Part shown: positions 1 to 7,886 of the stretch, in pieces
Layout of the letters: the number at the start of each line of letters is the position of its first letter
Numbering within the stretch: the first letter of the stretch is position 1
NCBI GenBank assembly: GCA_036826635.1
Contig: DAISVY010000004.1
Coordinates: forward strand, 62,001 to 126,000
Direction: 5' to 3'
DNA length: 64,000 nt
DNA from: DAISVY01 sp036826635
GTDB taxonomy: Bacteria; Zixibacteria; MSB-5A5; GN15; FEB-12
Translations under genes and position numbers: made by a program
Notes under the pieces: generated by a model
Told to the model about the DNA's origin: nothing
The model's input: only the letters and a program-made list of their open reading frames with translations
Databases searched by the model: none

Positions 1-359
1 TTTCGAAAGATAACGGCCGGGCGTCATATCGCGGGCTGGCCAAAGTTCACAAACAGGCCGGCGGTTCCAAGATTTCGGTGGAGTGCGACGCCCTACTGAT
101 AGGTGAAGAAGCCCGCAGCGATACTTACCCGACCATGGAGATCGATAACGACCAGGTGCGGGTTGAACACGAAGCACGGGTTTCGAAAGTCGCCGAAGAG
201 CAGCTCTTTTACCTGACCTCGCGCGGCTTGAATGAAGACCAGGCCCGTCTGCTGATCGTCAACGGCTTCATGGAGCCCTTCACCCGGGAGTTGCCGCTGG
301 AATACGCGGTAGAACTCAACCGCCTGATAGAATTGGAAATGGAAAGCTCGATTGGATAA
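1..359 (+). CDS. sufB: SufB, Fe-S cluster scaffold subunit (C-terminal part)
   Basis: The reading frame is open from the first bases and ends at TAA 357-359, so only the last ~118 residues of SufB lie in the window. The visible part holds the conserved SufB C-terminus: SKDNGRASYRGL, then VECDALLIG, RSDTYPT, HEA and a FYLTSRGL segment. In the family this is the right-handed beta-helix core plus the C-terminal helices of the SufBC2D scaffold, on which Fe-S clusters are assembled in the cytoplasm. The conserved Cys of VECDALL and the HEA histidine are present. SufD follows one base after the stop, so the two are co-transcribed. No SufC ATPase is visible; it may lie upstream, outside the window. 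Identity is from clear family resemblance. Confidence 0.93.
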   Translation, partial: SKDNGRASYRGLAKVHKQAGGSKISVECDALLIGEEARSDTYPTMEIDNDQVRVEHEARVSKVAEEQLFYLTSRGLNEDQARLLIVNGFMEPFTRELPLEYAVELNRLIELEMESSIG

Positions 360-360
360 T

Positions 361-1674
361 ATGGACAACCTTAACACCGAATACCGCATTCCGGAAACCA
401 GCCCGGAACTCGAACGCGGCCCCCGGTGGCTGCGCGAGAAAAGACACCTGGCCCGACAGAGTTTCAATGAATTGCCTCTGCCCCGCCGCGGTCTGCACCT
501 GTGGCGTTACACCGACCCGGCCCGTTTCATGTTTGGACAGTCCCCCGCCAACACGCTCTTTTCCGACATCTTCAAACAAATCGAAACCGCCGAGCGACAG
601 CGTGTCCACGAAGGCAGCCTGGCCGCCGTGGTATCGGACCTGGGCGGGTGCGAAATAGAAGTCGTGGCCAACCCGACCGTGAACGATTCGGGAGCGGTAA
701 TCACCTCGCTCTCGCACGCTGTCGACACCCATCTGGACCTGGTCCGGAAATACCTGTACGAACTGGTCAACGAAGCGACAGGCAAGTTCGAAGCAATGAA
801 CGGCGCCCTGTGGAACGATGGTCTTTTTGTCTATATCCCCGACAACATCACTATCGACCAACCGATACATCTGCTGCGCGAGGCCGGCCAGGCCGGCTCG
901 ACACAGTACCCGCGCCTACTGGTCATAGTGGGCCGAAACGCCGAGGTAACCATAATAGACGAATACGGCGGCGGTGCGAGCGATTCCACCCGGGGACAAA
1001 CATACACCAACTCGGCGGTGGAGATATTCGGACTCGAAGACAGTCGGACTAATTACGTTTCGTTGCAACGACACGGGACAGGTACACACTCATACCTGAC
1101 GCACCGGGCCAGAATCCTTCGCGGTGCCCGCATGGTGACTATCCCTCTCGTTTTCGGGTCCCTTATCTCAAAGCAGAATTTCGGTGTTATTCTGGACGGT
1201 CCGGGGGCTCAGAGCAATATGTACGGGCTTCTCTTCGGTTCGGCGCGCCAGCACCTGGACAATCACACTCTGCACCATCACACCCACGGACAAAGCCAGT
1301 CCAATATAGATTTCAAAGTGGTCCTTCGTGATCGTGCCCTGTCAGCGTACACCGGGCTTATCCGCATAGACAAAAACGCCCGGTCGTGCGAAGCTTACCA
1401 GGAAAACCGAAATTTGCTGTTAAATACCGGGACCAAAGCGGAGACCATCCCAGAACTGGAGATTCTTAACGATGACGTCAGTTGCTCACACGGAGCGACC
1501 GTGGGCCCCATCGACCCCGAAATACTCTTCTACCTCACCAGTCGGGGCATAGCGGACGAACAAGCGGTTAGAATGATCGTCTCCGGCTTCGTGAATGGGA
1601 CACTGAACCTGGTTCCGGAAAACCTCCGACAGCGAATTTCCGATTCCGTAACCGCTCGCCTGAAAGGTATCTGA
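361..1674 (+). CDS. sufD: SufD, Fe-S cluster assembly protein
   Basis: SufD pairs with SufB and SufC to form the SUF scaffold and is needed for iron entry. The protein is ~437 residues, normal for SufD. It has an N-terminal helical part and a beta-helix core with LLIVVGRNAEVTIIDEY-like repeats, a DNHTLHHHTHGQS stretch and a C-terminal CSHGATVGPID...LFYLTSRG segment shared with SufB. I chose ATG 361, one base after the sufB stop; an in-frame TTG at 352 would overlap sufB by 8 bases and has no better ribosome site. The gene sits inside the suf operon and ends two bases before the Rieske gene. Confidence 0.93.
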   Translation: MDNLNTEYRIPETSPELERGPRWLREKRHLARQSFNELPLPRRGLHLWRYTDPARFMFGQSPANTLFSDIFKQIETAERQRVHEGSLAAVVSDLGGCEIEVVANPTVNDSGAVITSLSHAVDTHLDLVRKYLYELVNEATGKFEAMNGALWNDGLFVYIPDNITIDQPIHLLREAGQAGSTQYPRLLVIVGRNAEVTIIDEYGGGASDSTRGQTYTNSAVEIFGLEDSRTNYVSLQRHGTGTHSYLTHRARILRGARMVTIPLVFGSLISKQNFGVILDGPGAQSNMYGLLFGSARQHLDNHTLHHHTHGQSQSNIDFKVVLRDRALSAYTGLIRIDKNARSCEAYQENRNLLLNTGTKAETIPELEILNDDVSCSHGATVGPIDPEILFYLTSRGIADEQAVRMIVSGFVNGTLNLVPENLRQRISDSVTARLKGI

Positions 1675-1676
1675 CA

Positions 1677-1994
1677 ATGTCCGAATACGTCAAAGTCGCT
1701 ACCGTGGAAGAAATACCGCCGGGTACGATGAAAACTTTCGAGATGGGTTTCAATCGTTTTATCGTCGCACACACCGGGGAGGTATTTTTCGCCCTGGTCG
1801 ACGAATGCAGCCACGACGGCGCCCCCATCGGCGACGGGGAATTGAAAGATCACGAAATAGTATGTCCCCGCCACGGCGCAAGGTTCGACATACGCACGGG
1901 AGAGGTAACCGCCCCGCCGGCACTGGTACCGGTGGACTGTCTTGACCTCAAAGTAAACGGTAACGATATTCTGGTCAGGCTGGAAGAAAATTGA
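1677..1994 (+). CDS. Rieske-type [2Fe-2S] ferredoxin in the suf operon
   Basis: A 105-residue soluble Rieske protein. The two cluster-binding boxes are intact: C44-S-H46 with following DGAP, and C63-P-R-H66-G. This pattern holds a [2Fe-2S] cluster with two Cys and two His ligands. Length and the lack of a membrane anchor fit the ferredoxin-like Rieske proteins related to dioxygenase ferredoxins. It starts two bases after sufD and precedes sufS. I infer that it donates electrons for cluster assembly or sulfur reduction within the SUF machine, or is a client that matures in the same operon. No oxygenase partner gene is nearby. The family call is firm; the role is inferred from context. Confidence 0.88.
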   Translation: MSEYVKVATVEEIPPGTMKTFEMGFNRFIVAHTGEVFFALVDECSHDGAPIGDGELKDHEIVCPRHGARFDIRTGEVTAPPALVPVDCLDLKVNGNDILVRLEEN

Positions 1995-2014
1995 CGGAAG
2001 CGTGGTGAGAACGT

Positions 2015-3286
2015 ATGCCTTCACAAACAGATAAACGGACGCTTTCGGAACCGGTAGCAAGGCTGGATGTCGAGAGCATCAAAGCCGACTTTCCTATTCT
2101 CGACGAAACGATCAACGGGCACCGCCTGATATATCTCGACAATGCGGCGTCATCGCAAAAACCGCAGGTTGTGGTGCACGCCCTCGCCCAATACTACCGC
2201 CATCAACACTCCAACGTCCATCGCGGTCTGCATACGCTGGCCGAGCGAGCCACGACCGCCTATGAAAATGCCCGCACGCACGTGGCCCGATTTCTCGGCG
2301 GGGTGCAAAGCGAGGAGATCATTTTCACACGCGGCGCCACCGAAGCAATTAACCTGGTCGCTTATACCTGGGGCGAAACCAATATCGGTCCCGGAGACGA
2401 AATCGTCGTTTCAGCCATGGAACATCACGCCAATTTGGTACCGTGGATCATGCTCGCCCAACGCAAGAAGGCCACCCTTCGCCAGATTCCCATCACCGTA
2501 TGCGGCCATCTGGATTTGAGCCATATAGACGAATTGATAACCCCCCGAACCAAGCTGGTCGCACTTACCCATTGGTCCAACGTGCTGGGAACGATCAACC
2601 CGGTCAAGGAAATCACCGCAAAAGCTCACGACAACGGGGCCATCATCATGGTCGACGGAGCCCAGGCCGCTCCGCATGCCAGTGTAAACCTCAAGGCACT
2701 CGATGCCGATTTCTACGCCATATCGTCACACAAAATGCTCGGCCCGACCGGTCTGGGCGTTCTTTACGGTCGCCGCGAACTTCTCGAGGAAATGCCGCCG
2801 TTTAATTTCGGCGGTGAGATGATCAGGGAAGTGAGATTAGACAAAGTGACCTGGGCCGATTTGCCCCACAAGTTCGAGGCCGGCACCCCCAACATCGCCG
2901 ACGTGGTCGCTTTCGACGCCGCTCTTACTTATCTCGAGCATCTCGGCATGGCCGCTATCCGTCGGCATGAAATCGAACTGACCGATTACGCCCTGAAGCG
3001 TCTCAGTGAACTGCCCGGTCTGGAGATTCAGGGGCCGCTCGACGCCCACCAGCGCAGCGGCGCTATCTCTTTTACCGATCCGAATATCCACCCCCACGAT
3101 ATCAGCACTTTTCTCGACTCGCGGGGAATCGCCATTCGGGCCGGACATCACTGCGCCCAGCCGCTGTTGCGTATTCTGGGCAAGGTTGCCACGGCGCGTG
3201 CTTCATTGTACATTTACAACGACCGCTCTGACATTGATCAATTGGTCCGGGCATTAATCGAAATGAGGACATATTTCGGCGTATGA
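2015..3286 (+). CDS. sufS: SufS-type cysteine desulfurase
   Basis: A pyridoxal-phosphate enzyme (423 aa) of the class II cysteine desulfurases. It takes sulfur from L-cysteine and passes it as persulfide to the scaffold system. Visible features are the N-terminal IYLDNAASSQKP, the PLP Schiff-base lysine K240 in the SSHKMLGPTG motif, D214-G-A-Q-A cofactor contacts, THWSNVLGT, and the catalytic persulfide Cys380 in RAGHHCAQP, which is the short-loop SufS signature rather than that of IscS. The gene lies 20 bases after the Rieske gene and overlaps the start of sufU by 4 bases (ATGA). Pairing with SufU fits the SufS-SufU sulfur relay known in Firmicutes and others. Confidence 0.95.
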   Translation: MPSQTDKRTLSEPVARLDVESIKADFPILDETINGHRLIYLDNAASSQKPQVVVHALAQYYRHQHSNVHRGLHTLAERATTAYENARTHVARFLGGVQSEEIIFTRGATEAINLVAYTWGETNIGPGDEIVVSAMEHHANLVPWIMLAQRKKATLRQIPITVCGHLDLSHIDELITPRTKLVALTHWSNVLGTINPVKEITAKAHDNGAIIMVDGAQAAPHASVNLKALDADFYAISSHKMLGPTGLGVLYGRRELLEEMPPFNFGGEMIREVRLDKVTWADLPHKFEAGTPNIADVVAFDAALTYLEHLGMAAIRRHEIELTDYALKRLSELPGLEIQGPLDAHQRSGAISFTDPNIHPHDISTFLDSRGIAIRAGHHCAQPLLRILGKVATARASLYIYNDRSDIDQLVRALIEMRTYFGV

Positions 3287-3765
3287 ACGAACCCCTGGAT
3301 GATATGTATCGGGACATAATTCTCGATCACTACCGTTCCCCCCGAGGCAAACAACCGGTAGAGAGAGCCGATATAAGCTCCGACGGCATGAACCCCTCGT
3401 GCGGCGATGAAATCACTATCGACGTTGAAATGGACGACAACGTCCTCAAAGATGTTCACGTAGACTGCCGGGGATGCGCCATCTCCGTGGCTTCAGGCTC
3501 CATGCTGGCCGAAGCGGTCAAGGGTAAATCGTTCGAAGAAGTACGCAAAATGGCCGAGACGGTCCGCCGGATGCTGAAGGGAGAAACCGAGGATGTCCCG
3601 GAGGATTACGAAGATCTCGGGGCTCTCAAAGGCGTGCGCAAGTTTCCGGTTCGCATGAAATGTGCTCTCTTGGCCTGGGTAACACTGATTGAAGGAATGA
3701 AAAAGTACGAAGCCGGTCACCCCGGAGAAAAAACCACCGTTTCCACCGAAGATACCGATGATTAG
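3283..3765 (+). CDS. sufU: SufU-type sulfur transfer protein
   Basis: A 160-residue protein with the SufU/IscU fold. The three conserved cysteines are C40 in NPSCGD, C65 in CRGCAIS and C127 in RMKCALLAW; D42 is the usual fourth zinc ligand. A ~20-residue insertion between the second and third Cys regions (KGETEDVPEDYEDL) is typical of SufU rather than IscU. In studied SufU proteins the site holds zinc and accepts persulfide from SufS. It overlaps sufS by 4 bases at its start and the next gene by 8 bases at its end, showing tight translational coupling. Confidence 0.93.
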   Translation: MNEPLDDMYRDIILDHYRSPRGKQPVERADISSDGMNPSCGDEITIDVEMDDNVLKDVHVDCRGCAISVASGSMLAEAVKGKSFEEVRKMAETVRRMLKGETEDVPEDYEDLGALKGVRKFPVRMKCALLAWVTLIEGMKKYEAGHPGEKTTVSTEDTDD

Positions 3766-4096
3766 CGAAGATACAGCCCAACCCGTCCCGCATGACCTGG
3801 CCGCAGCCGTAACAGAAGCTCTGCGCAAGGTGCACGACCCGGAGATGATGATCAGTATCGTCGACCTCGGGTTGATCTACGACGTGTTGGCCGATCAGAA
3901 GGGGAATATACATATCAAAATGACACTTACCACCCCCGCCTGCCCCTACGGGCCTCTGCTTCTGGAAAGCGCAAGTAAAGCGGCTCAGTCAGTTACGGGG
4001 GTCAGTAACGTCAAAATCGCTCTGGTTTGGGATCCTCCATGGGATCCGGCCGAGATGGCCTCCGACGAGGCCAAAGATCGACTGGGCCTCTGGTAG
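3758..4096 (+). CDS. sufT: SufT-like MIP18/DUF59 Fe-S maturation protein
   Basis: A 112-residue protein of the MIP18 (DUF59) family. It shows the family pattern: V-x-D-P-E-like HDPEMMISIVDLGLIY near residue 26, a TTPACPYG motif with the conserved Cys62, and a C-terminal VWDPPWDPAEMASDEAKD segment typical of SufT/PaaD-like members. Such proteins help deliver Fe-S clusters to client enzymes. Its start lies within the end of sufU. It is the last gene of the suf operon; 119 bases follow before the next reading frame and I see no clear terminator there. The symbol is applied by family and position. Confidence 0.85.
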   Translation: MISEDTAQPVPHDLAAAVTEALRKVHDPEMMISIVDLGLIYDVLADQKGNIHIKMTLTTPACPYGPLLLESASKAAQSVTGVSNVKIALVWDPPWDPAEMASDEAKDRLGLW

Positions 4097-4215
4097 CCCT
4101 GAACGGAAAAAACGATCTTCTCCGGCAAACCCTCTTGCGCGAAACGGCAAAAGGCCGTACCCTACCATTCGTCTTCTTCAACCGGTAAGAAACAAGGCAG
4201 AAGAGCAGAGAAAAC

Positions 4216-4755
4216 GTGAAAAAGCACAGTCGCAACAGAAACGAACAGAATCCCGATCTGCCCTGGTGGTCGTTTTTGAGCCGACGCTGGTTTCTGGCCC
4301 GAAAACCGTTGAAACGAGGCTCGCTTCCCGATCAGAACAGCAGAGTTTCCGGAGATGAAACCGTGCCGTACCAGAGTTGCCGACACGGTCGGCTGCGCAA
4401 AGCTGTCCATCAGGCAACCGCCCGCCTGCTCGGCAAAAACAGGCTCCAGCCAGACCTTCCCGGCCTCTGCCCCATCTGCGGCTTGTTCGCGGAACCTGAT
4501 CGGGTAGTCAAATACGTGCTGACTCTCTGGTTCATCGATGACCGTGTTTGCGAGTACCATTTCATCGGACGTCGTCGCAACGACTGCTATCGAATAGACG
4601 AAAATTCCCTGCATGTGTATCTCAAGGATTCCGTCATGTCACACAGCCTGGACATGATATCGGCCATGAATTTCGGCCCGCGCGAAATCAAACCCGAATC
4701 GCCGGAGGTCATTGAGGCCGAGAGAATCCTTTCATCCAGAAAGACCGATTTCTAA
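4216..4755 (+). CDS. Hypothetical protein with one CxxC pair
   Basis: I do not recognise this 179-residue product. It starts at a GTG with only a weak purine-rich site (AGAGCAGAG) upstream. The N-terminus is basic and aromatic (PWWSFLSRRWFLARK) but has no clear membrane segment. A CPICGLF motif near residue 85 could bind metal or form a disulfide; the C-terminal third is acidic. Codon choice looks like that of its neighbours. It lies between the suf operon and the barrel gene, and could be the first gene of the following operon. A competing minus-strand frame at 4162-4614 looks like a shadow. Confidence that it is coding is moderate. Confidence 0.5.
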   Translation: MKKHSRNRNEQNPDLPWWSFLSRRWFLARKPLKRGSLPDQNSRVSGDETVPYQSCRHGRLRKAVHQATARLLGKNRLQPDLPGLCPICGLFAEPDRVVKYVLTLWFIDDRVCEYHFIGRRRNDCYRIDENSLHVYLKDSVMSHSLDMISAMNFGPREIKPESPEVIEAERILSSRKTDF

Positions 4756-4852
4756 AACGCCACTCGATCCCCCCGGCGGCTTGACTTCCCGCAACAGCCG
4801 CAATATAATAGCACAACCCCGCAAGTGGAGAATACGTGAACGGATTGTGCGT

Positions 4853-6145
4853 ATGAAACCGGCCGGCTGCCGTACTATTGTCAGTATAGTAATTGCTCTT
4901 CTCTGTCTGCTTCCGGTCGGTGCGGCTTACTCCGCCGATGGTAACGACAGCGCCCATGTCCGCACCCCTCAGCCCCCCGAAAAATCATTTGGCAAAACAA
5001 TTCTGGACGCGACCTCGACGGTCCTGAAACTTCCGTATTACCCGGTGAAAGGCATGGTTTACGGGGCCACCTGGACCGCGACCCGCAGTCCATTAAAAGA
5101 TCTGTTTCGTTTCGAGTTGCCGGTCCGAGCCGCCTATCCGGTGATATCTTACGGTTCCAACCAGAGCCTGGCCGGGGGTCTGGGCTTCTATACCAAAAAC
5201 AACTTTCACCACGATGACATCATTCAGTTGCGCGGGCAGTATTCCTTTGAAAATTACCAGGCTTATCGTTTCGCCTACAAAGACAGAAGCCTGTTCGGCG
5301 AACATCTCGGACTCAGAGTAAAAGCCGCCTATGACAAACGCACCCGGGAAAGCTTCTACGGTCTTGGCAATACTACCGAGGAAAGCGACGAAGTGGCCTA
5401 TGGCATAGAAGAAAGCCGGTTCGAGATAGCTCTTCTCTGGCATTTTCGCCAAACAATAGAAGCCGAGTTCTTTGCCCAATACGACATTCATAACACTTTC
5501 GACGGCCAGAACGATGACCGCCCATCCGATCTGGACAGTATCGCCGAGAGGCTCAGCCTGGACATCAACGATTACCGCAGCAGTCACTACTGGATAGCGG
5601 GGGTCGAGTTTACCCATGACCGCCGCGACAATCCCGGACAGCCCAAACGGGGCGGACGACAAACAGTCCTGATAGCCTACGCCCACGGTACCGGCGCTTG
5701 TGACAGCCTGGAGTTTTACCATGTCCGTCTGGAATATGGACACTATTTCCAGTTGTTCGACAACCGTATTCTCATGGTTCGCACGACCTTCGAAAGATAC
5801 GACCGCGACGAATCCGCCTGCTCGATCCCGTTTTATCTTCGCAGCGCTCTGGGAGGCAAAGAGGCTTTGCTGGGCTATCGTGCCTACCGCTTCGTGGACA
5901 ACGACCTGGCTCTGGTGAGTCTGGAATACCGTTATCCCCTGTGGCGTGTTCTGGACGGGATCGTTTTCTTCGAAGAAGGCCGTGTTTTCAAATCGATAAT
6001 AGACGACTTCGTGTTCAACGGATGGCGATACTCGCTCGGCATGGGCATACGAGCTTGGAACAAGAACGGTGAAATCGCCCGTCTTCTGGTGGCGGCCAGC
6101 CGCGAGGGGGCCCGTTTTTACCTGCAACTCGGCATGGACTGGTAG
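4853..6145 (+). CDS. Outer-membrane beta-barrel, Omp85/BamA-TamA-like
   Basis: A 430-residue exported protein. ATG 4853 is chosen because it begins a good signal peptide (basic start, hydrophobic run, cleavage near AYSAD); the frame is open upstream but lacks a sensible N-terminus there. After a short periplasmic part (KTILDATSTVLKLPYYPVKG) come alternating amphipathic strands with the surface-antigen style FYGLGN motif near the middle and LLGYRAYRF, which resembles the (V/I)RGYR lid-lock motif of Omp85 barrels, followed by EYRYPLW and FFEEGRVF. The final residue is Trp, not the usual Phe. There are no POTRA domains, so it is a barrel-only member. It is the first gene of a tightly spaced set running to the PAP2 gene. 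Confidence 0.8.
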   Translation: MKPAGCRTIVSIVIALLCLLPVGAAYSADGNDSAHVRTPQPPEKSFGKTILDATSTVLKLPYYPVKGMVYGATWTATRSPLKDLFRFELPVRAAYPVISYGSNQSLAGGLGFYTKNNFHHDDIIQLRGQYSFENYQAYRFAYKDRSLFGEHLGLRVKAAYDKRTRESFYGLGNTTEESDEVAYGIEESRFEIALLWHFRQTIEAEFFAQYDIHNTFDGQNDDRPSDLDSIAERLSLDINDYRSSHYWIAGVEFTHDRRDNPGQPKRGGRQTVLIAYAHGTGACDSLEFYHVRLEYGHYFQLFDNRILMVRTTFERYDRDESACSIPFYLRSALGGKEALLGYRAYRFVDNDLALVSLEYRYPLWRVLDGIVFFEEGRVFKSIIDDFVFNGWRYSLGMGIRAWNKNGEIARLLVAASREGARFYLQLGMDW

Positions 6146-6154
6146 GTTGCTGTA

Positions 6155-7876
6155 ATGATGTATCCCGGTCGCCGCTCAGTCAGTTTAGCACTCCCGCTCG
6201 CAATTTTCATGATAACGACGCTGGCCTCCTGCGGTGCTTATCGCGCCGATTATACTCCGGCCGATCCCTACTGGAAAGACAATGATACCCGGAACATTCC
6301 GGAACCGGGCGAACGCGACCCCATGTTGATCTGGCAGACTATTGAGCGGACCAGTTTCAAACAGGCCGATCAACTGCTCGACCTTGACCGTAGTTTTCGC
6401 AAGGTGTGCGGCCGCCCGGGCCAAGCCTGGAACATCAACAGTTTCGACGAAGTCCCCGACTGTGCCTGGTTCACCAACCGTCATCATCGCAAACGGCTAT
6501 CGGCAGAACAACTGCGCCGTGGCCGTACTGTTACCGGGGGACCGGACACCAGCGACGTCTGGACCGTCTTTCGCCCGAAAGTCGGCGGTGTTACGGCCGG
6601 GTTCTGGATCAGGGATGCCCGCGGCAAGGCCTACATGATTAAGTTCGATCCTCCGGACAATCCGGAACTGGCCACGGCCGCTGCCGCCATAACGGGACGT
6701 TTCCTCTATGCCTGCGGCTACACGGTGCCCGAGGAAACGATTACCCACTTCCGTCCCGACCGGCTGCGTATCGGCGAGGGCGTCACCTACAAAGACCGGA
6801 ATGACACGAAGAGACCTTTCACCCGCAAAGAACTAAACAAAATCCTGAGCAAGGCCCACCGAGAACCGGACGGCAGTTATCGTTGTCTGGCTTCTCTTGC
6901 CCTGCCGAATATAAAAGGACCGTTCAGTTTCGATGGCCGCCGCCGGGATGATCCCAACGACTGGTGCGATCACGAACACCGCCGCGAATTACGGGCGCTT
7001 TACGTGCTGTGTTCGTTTGTCAACCACTGGGACATCAAAGACGAGAACACCATGGATATATATACCGAGGAGGACGGCCGACAATTTCTCCGACATTGCC
7101 TGCTGGACTTCGGCTCCACGCTCGGGTCGGCCGGACACGGCCCCCAACTGGCGACTTCCGGCTACTGTAACTCCTTCGATTTACTGGACGCTCTGGTTTC
7201 GCTGGTCACGTTCGGTTTCAAAAGATGGCAGTGGGAAAAAGCTCAACCGTACGAATACTCATCGGTGGGTTATTTCGAATCGGAAATCTTCCATCCGGCC
7301 AAATGGGATCCCATTTACCCTATCCCGGCGTTCGAGAACATGACCAACCGCGACGCCTACTGGGGAGCCAAGATCGTCATGTCGTTTCGCGATGACGATT
7401 TGGAAGCACTCGTCGACGCCGGGCGACTTTCCGATCCCGAAGCCCGCGCATATCTCCTGAGAACCCTGATAAAACGACGAGACAAAATCGGACGTTACTG
7501 GTTCAACAAAGTCAACGCTCTCGACAATTTCTCGATCAACCAGTCCGCCAACGGTCTTTTGATAAAATTCGATGATCTGGCCGTGAAGTACGACCTGGCC
7601 AATTCCTCCCGGTCCGAATTCACCGTGGAATACAAAGGCCACAAGCTGATTGCAAAACGCGAAACAAGCAGCGCTTCGCTCCTGTTGTCGCCGGTCGATC
7701 TGGACGTCATGACCGCCGCTTACCGGCCCGAGAACAAACCCGATGACAACCTCTTCGGTATTCGGATAAAGACTTGCCGCGATGACGATCATTGGAGCAA
7801 ACCCGTTTTGCTCTGGCTGTGGTATCATGTCGACCAAAGCCGCTTCCAGTTGGTCGGGATAGAGCATCTGGATTAA
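6155..7876 (+). CDS. Exported lipoprotein with protein-kinase-like catalytic motifs
   Basis: A 573-residue lipoprotein: hydrophobic N-terminus and lipobox LASC with Cys26. The mature part carries motifs in the order of a protein-kinase fold. A Gly-rich stretch near 144-149 precedes K163 in AYMIKFD (beta3-lysine position). Glu171 in PELATAAA starts a helix that could be alphaC. The catalytic loop HWDIKDEN (291-298) matches HRDLKxxN, and LLDFGS (316-321) supplies DFG. The layout K, P-E, D-x4-N, DFG also resembles HipA, CotH and FAM20-type kinases. Residues 460-573 look like an added beta domain. It starts nine bases after the barrel gene. I infer an ATP-using enzyme outside the inner membrane; substrate unknown. 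It could instead be an inactive pseudokinase. Confidence 0.72.
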   Translation: MMYPGRRSVSLALPLAIFMITTLASCGAYRADYTPADPYWKDNDTRNIPEPGERDPMLIWQTIERTSFKQADQLLDLDRSFRKVCGRPGQAWNINSFDEVPDCAWFTNRHHRKRLSAEQLRRGRTVTGGPDTSDVWTVFRPKVGGVTAGFWIRDARGKAYMIKFDPPDNPELATAAAAITGRFLYACGYTVPEETITHFRPDRLRIGEGVTYKDRNDTKRPFTRKELNKILSKAHREPDGSYRCLASLALPNIKGPFSFDGRRRDDPNDWCDHEHRRELRALYVLCSFVNHWDIKDENTMDIYTEEDGRQFLRHCLLDFGSTLGSAGHGPQLATSGYCNSFDLLDALVSLVTFGFKRWQWEKAQPYEYSSVGYFESEIFHPAKWDPIYPIPAFENMTNRDAYWGAKIVMSFRDDDLEALVDAGRLSDPEARAYLLRTLIKRRDKIGRYWFNKVNALDNFSINQSANGLLIKFDDLAVKYDLANSSRSEFTVEYKGHKLIAKRETSSASLLLSPVDLDVMTAAYRPENKPDDNLFGIRIKTCRDDDHWSKPVLLWLWYHVDQSRFQLVGIEHLD

Positions 7877-7886
7877 GGAGAAATAC

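Noticed and set aside
4162..4614. 150-residue minus-strand open frame opposite the orphan gene
   Set aside because: Weaker composition and no ribosome site; the plus-strand frame fits the local gene direction better, though neither is certain.
5093..6127. 344-residue minus-strand open frame opposite the Omp85-like barrel
   Set aside because: Shadow frame; the plus strand has a signal peptide and barrel pattern, and the minus product shows no family features.
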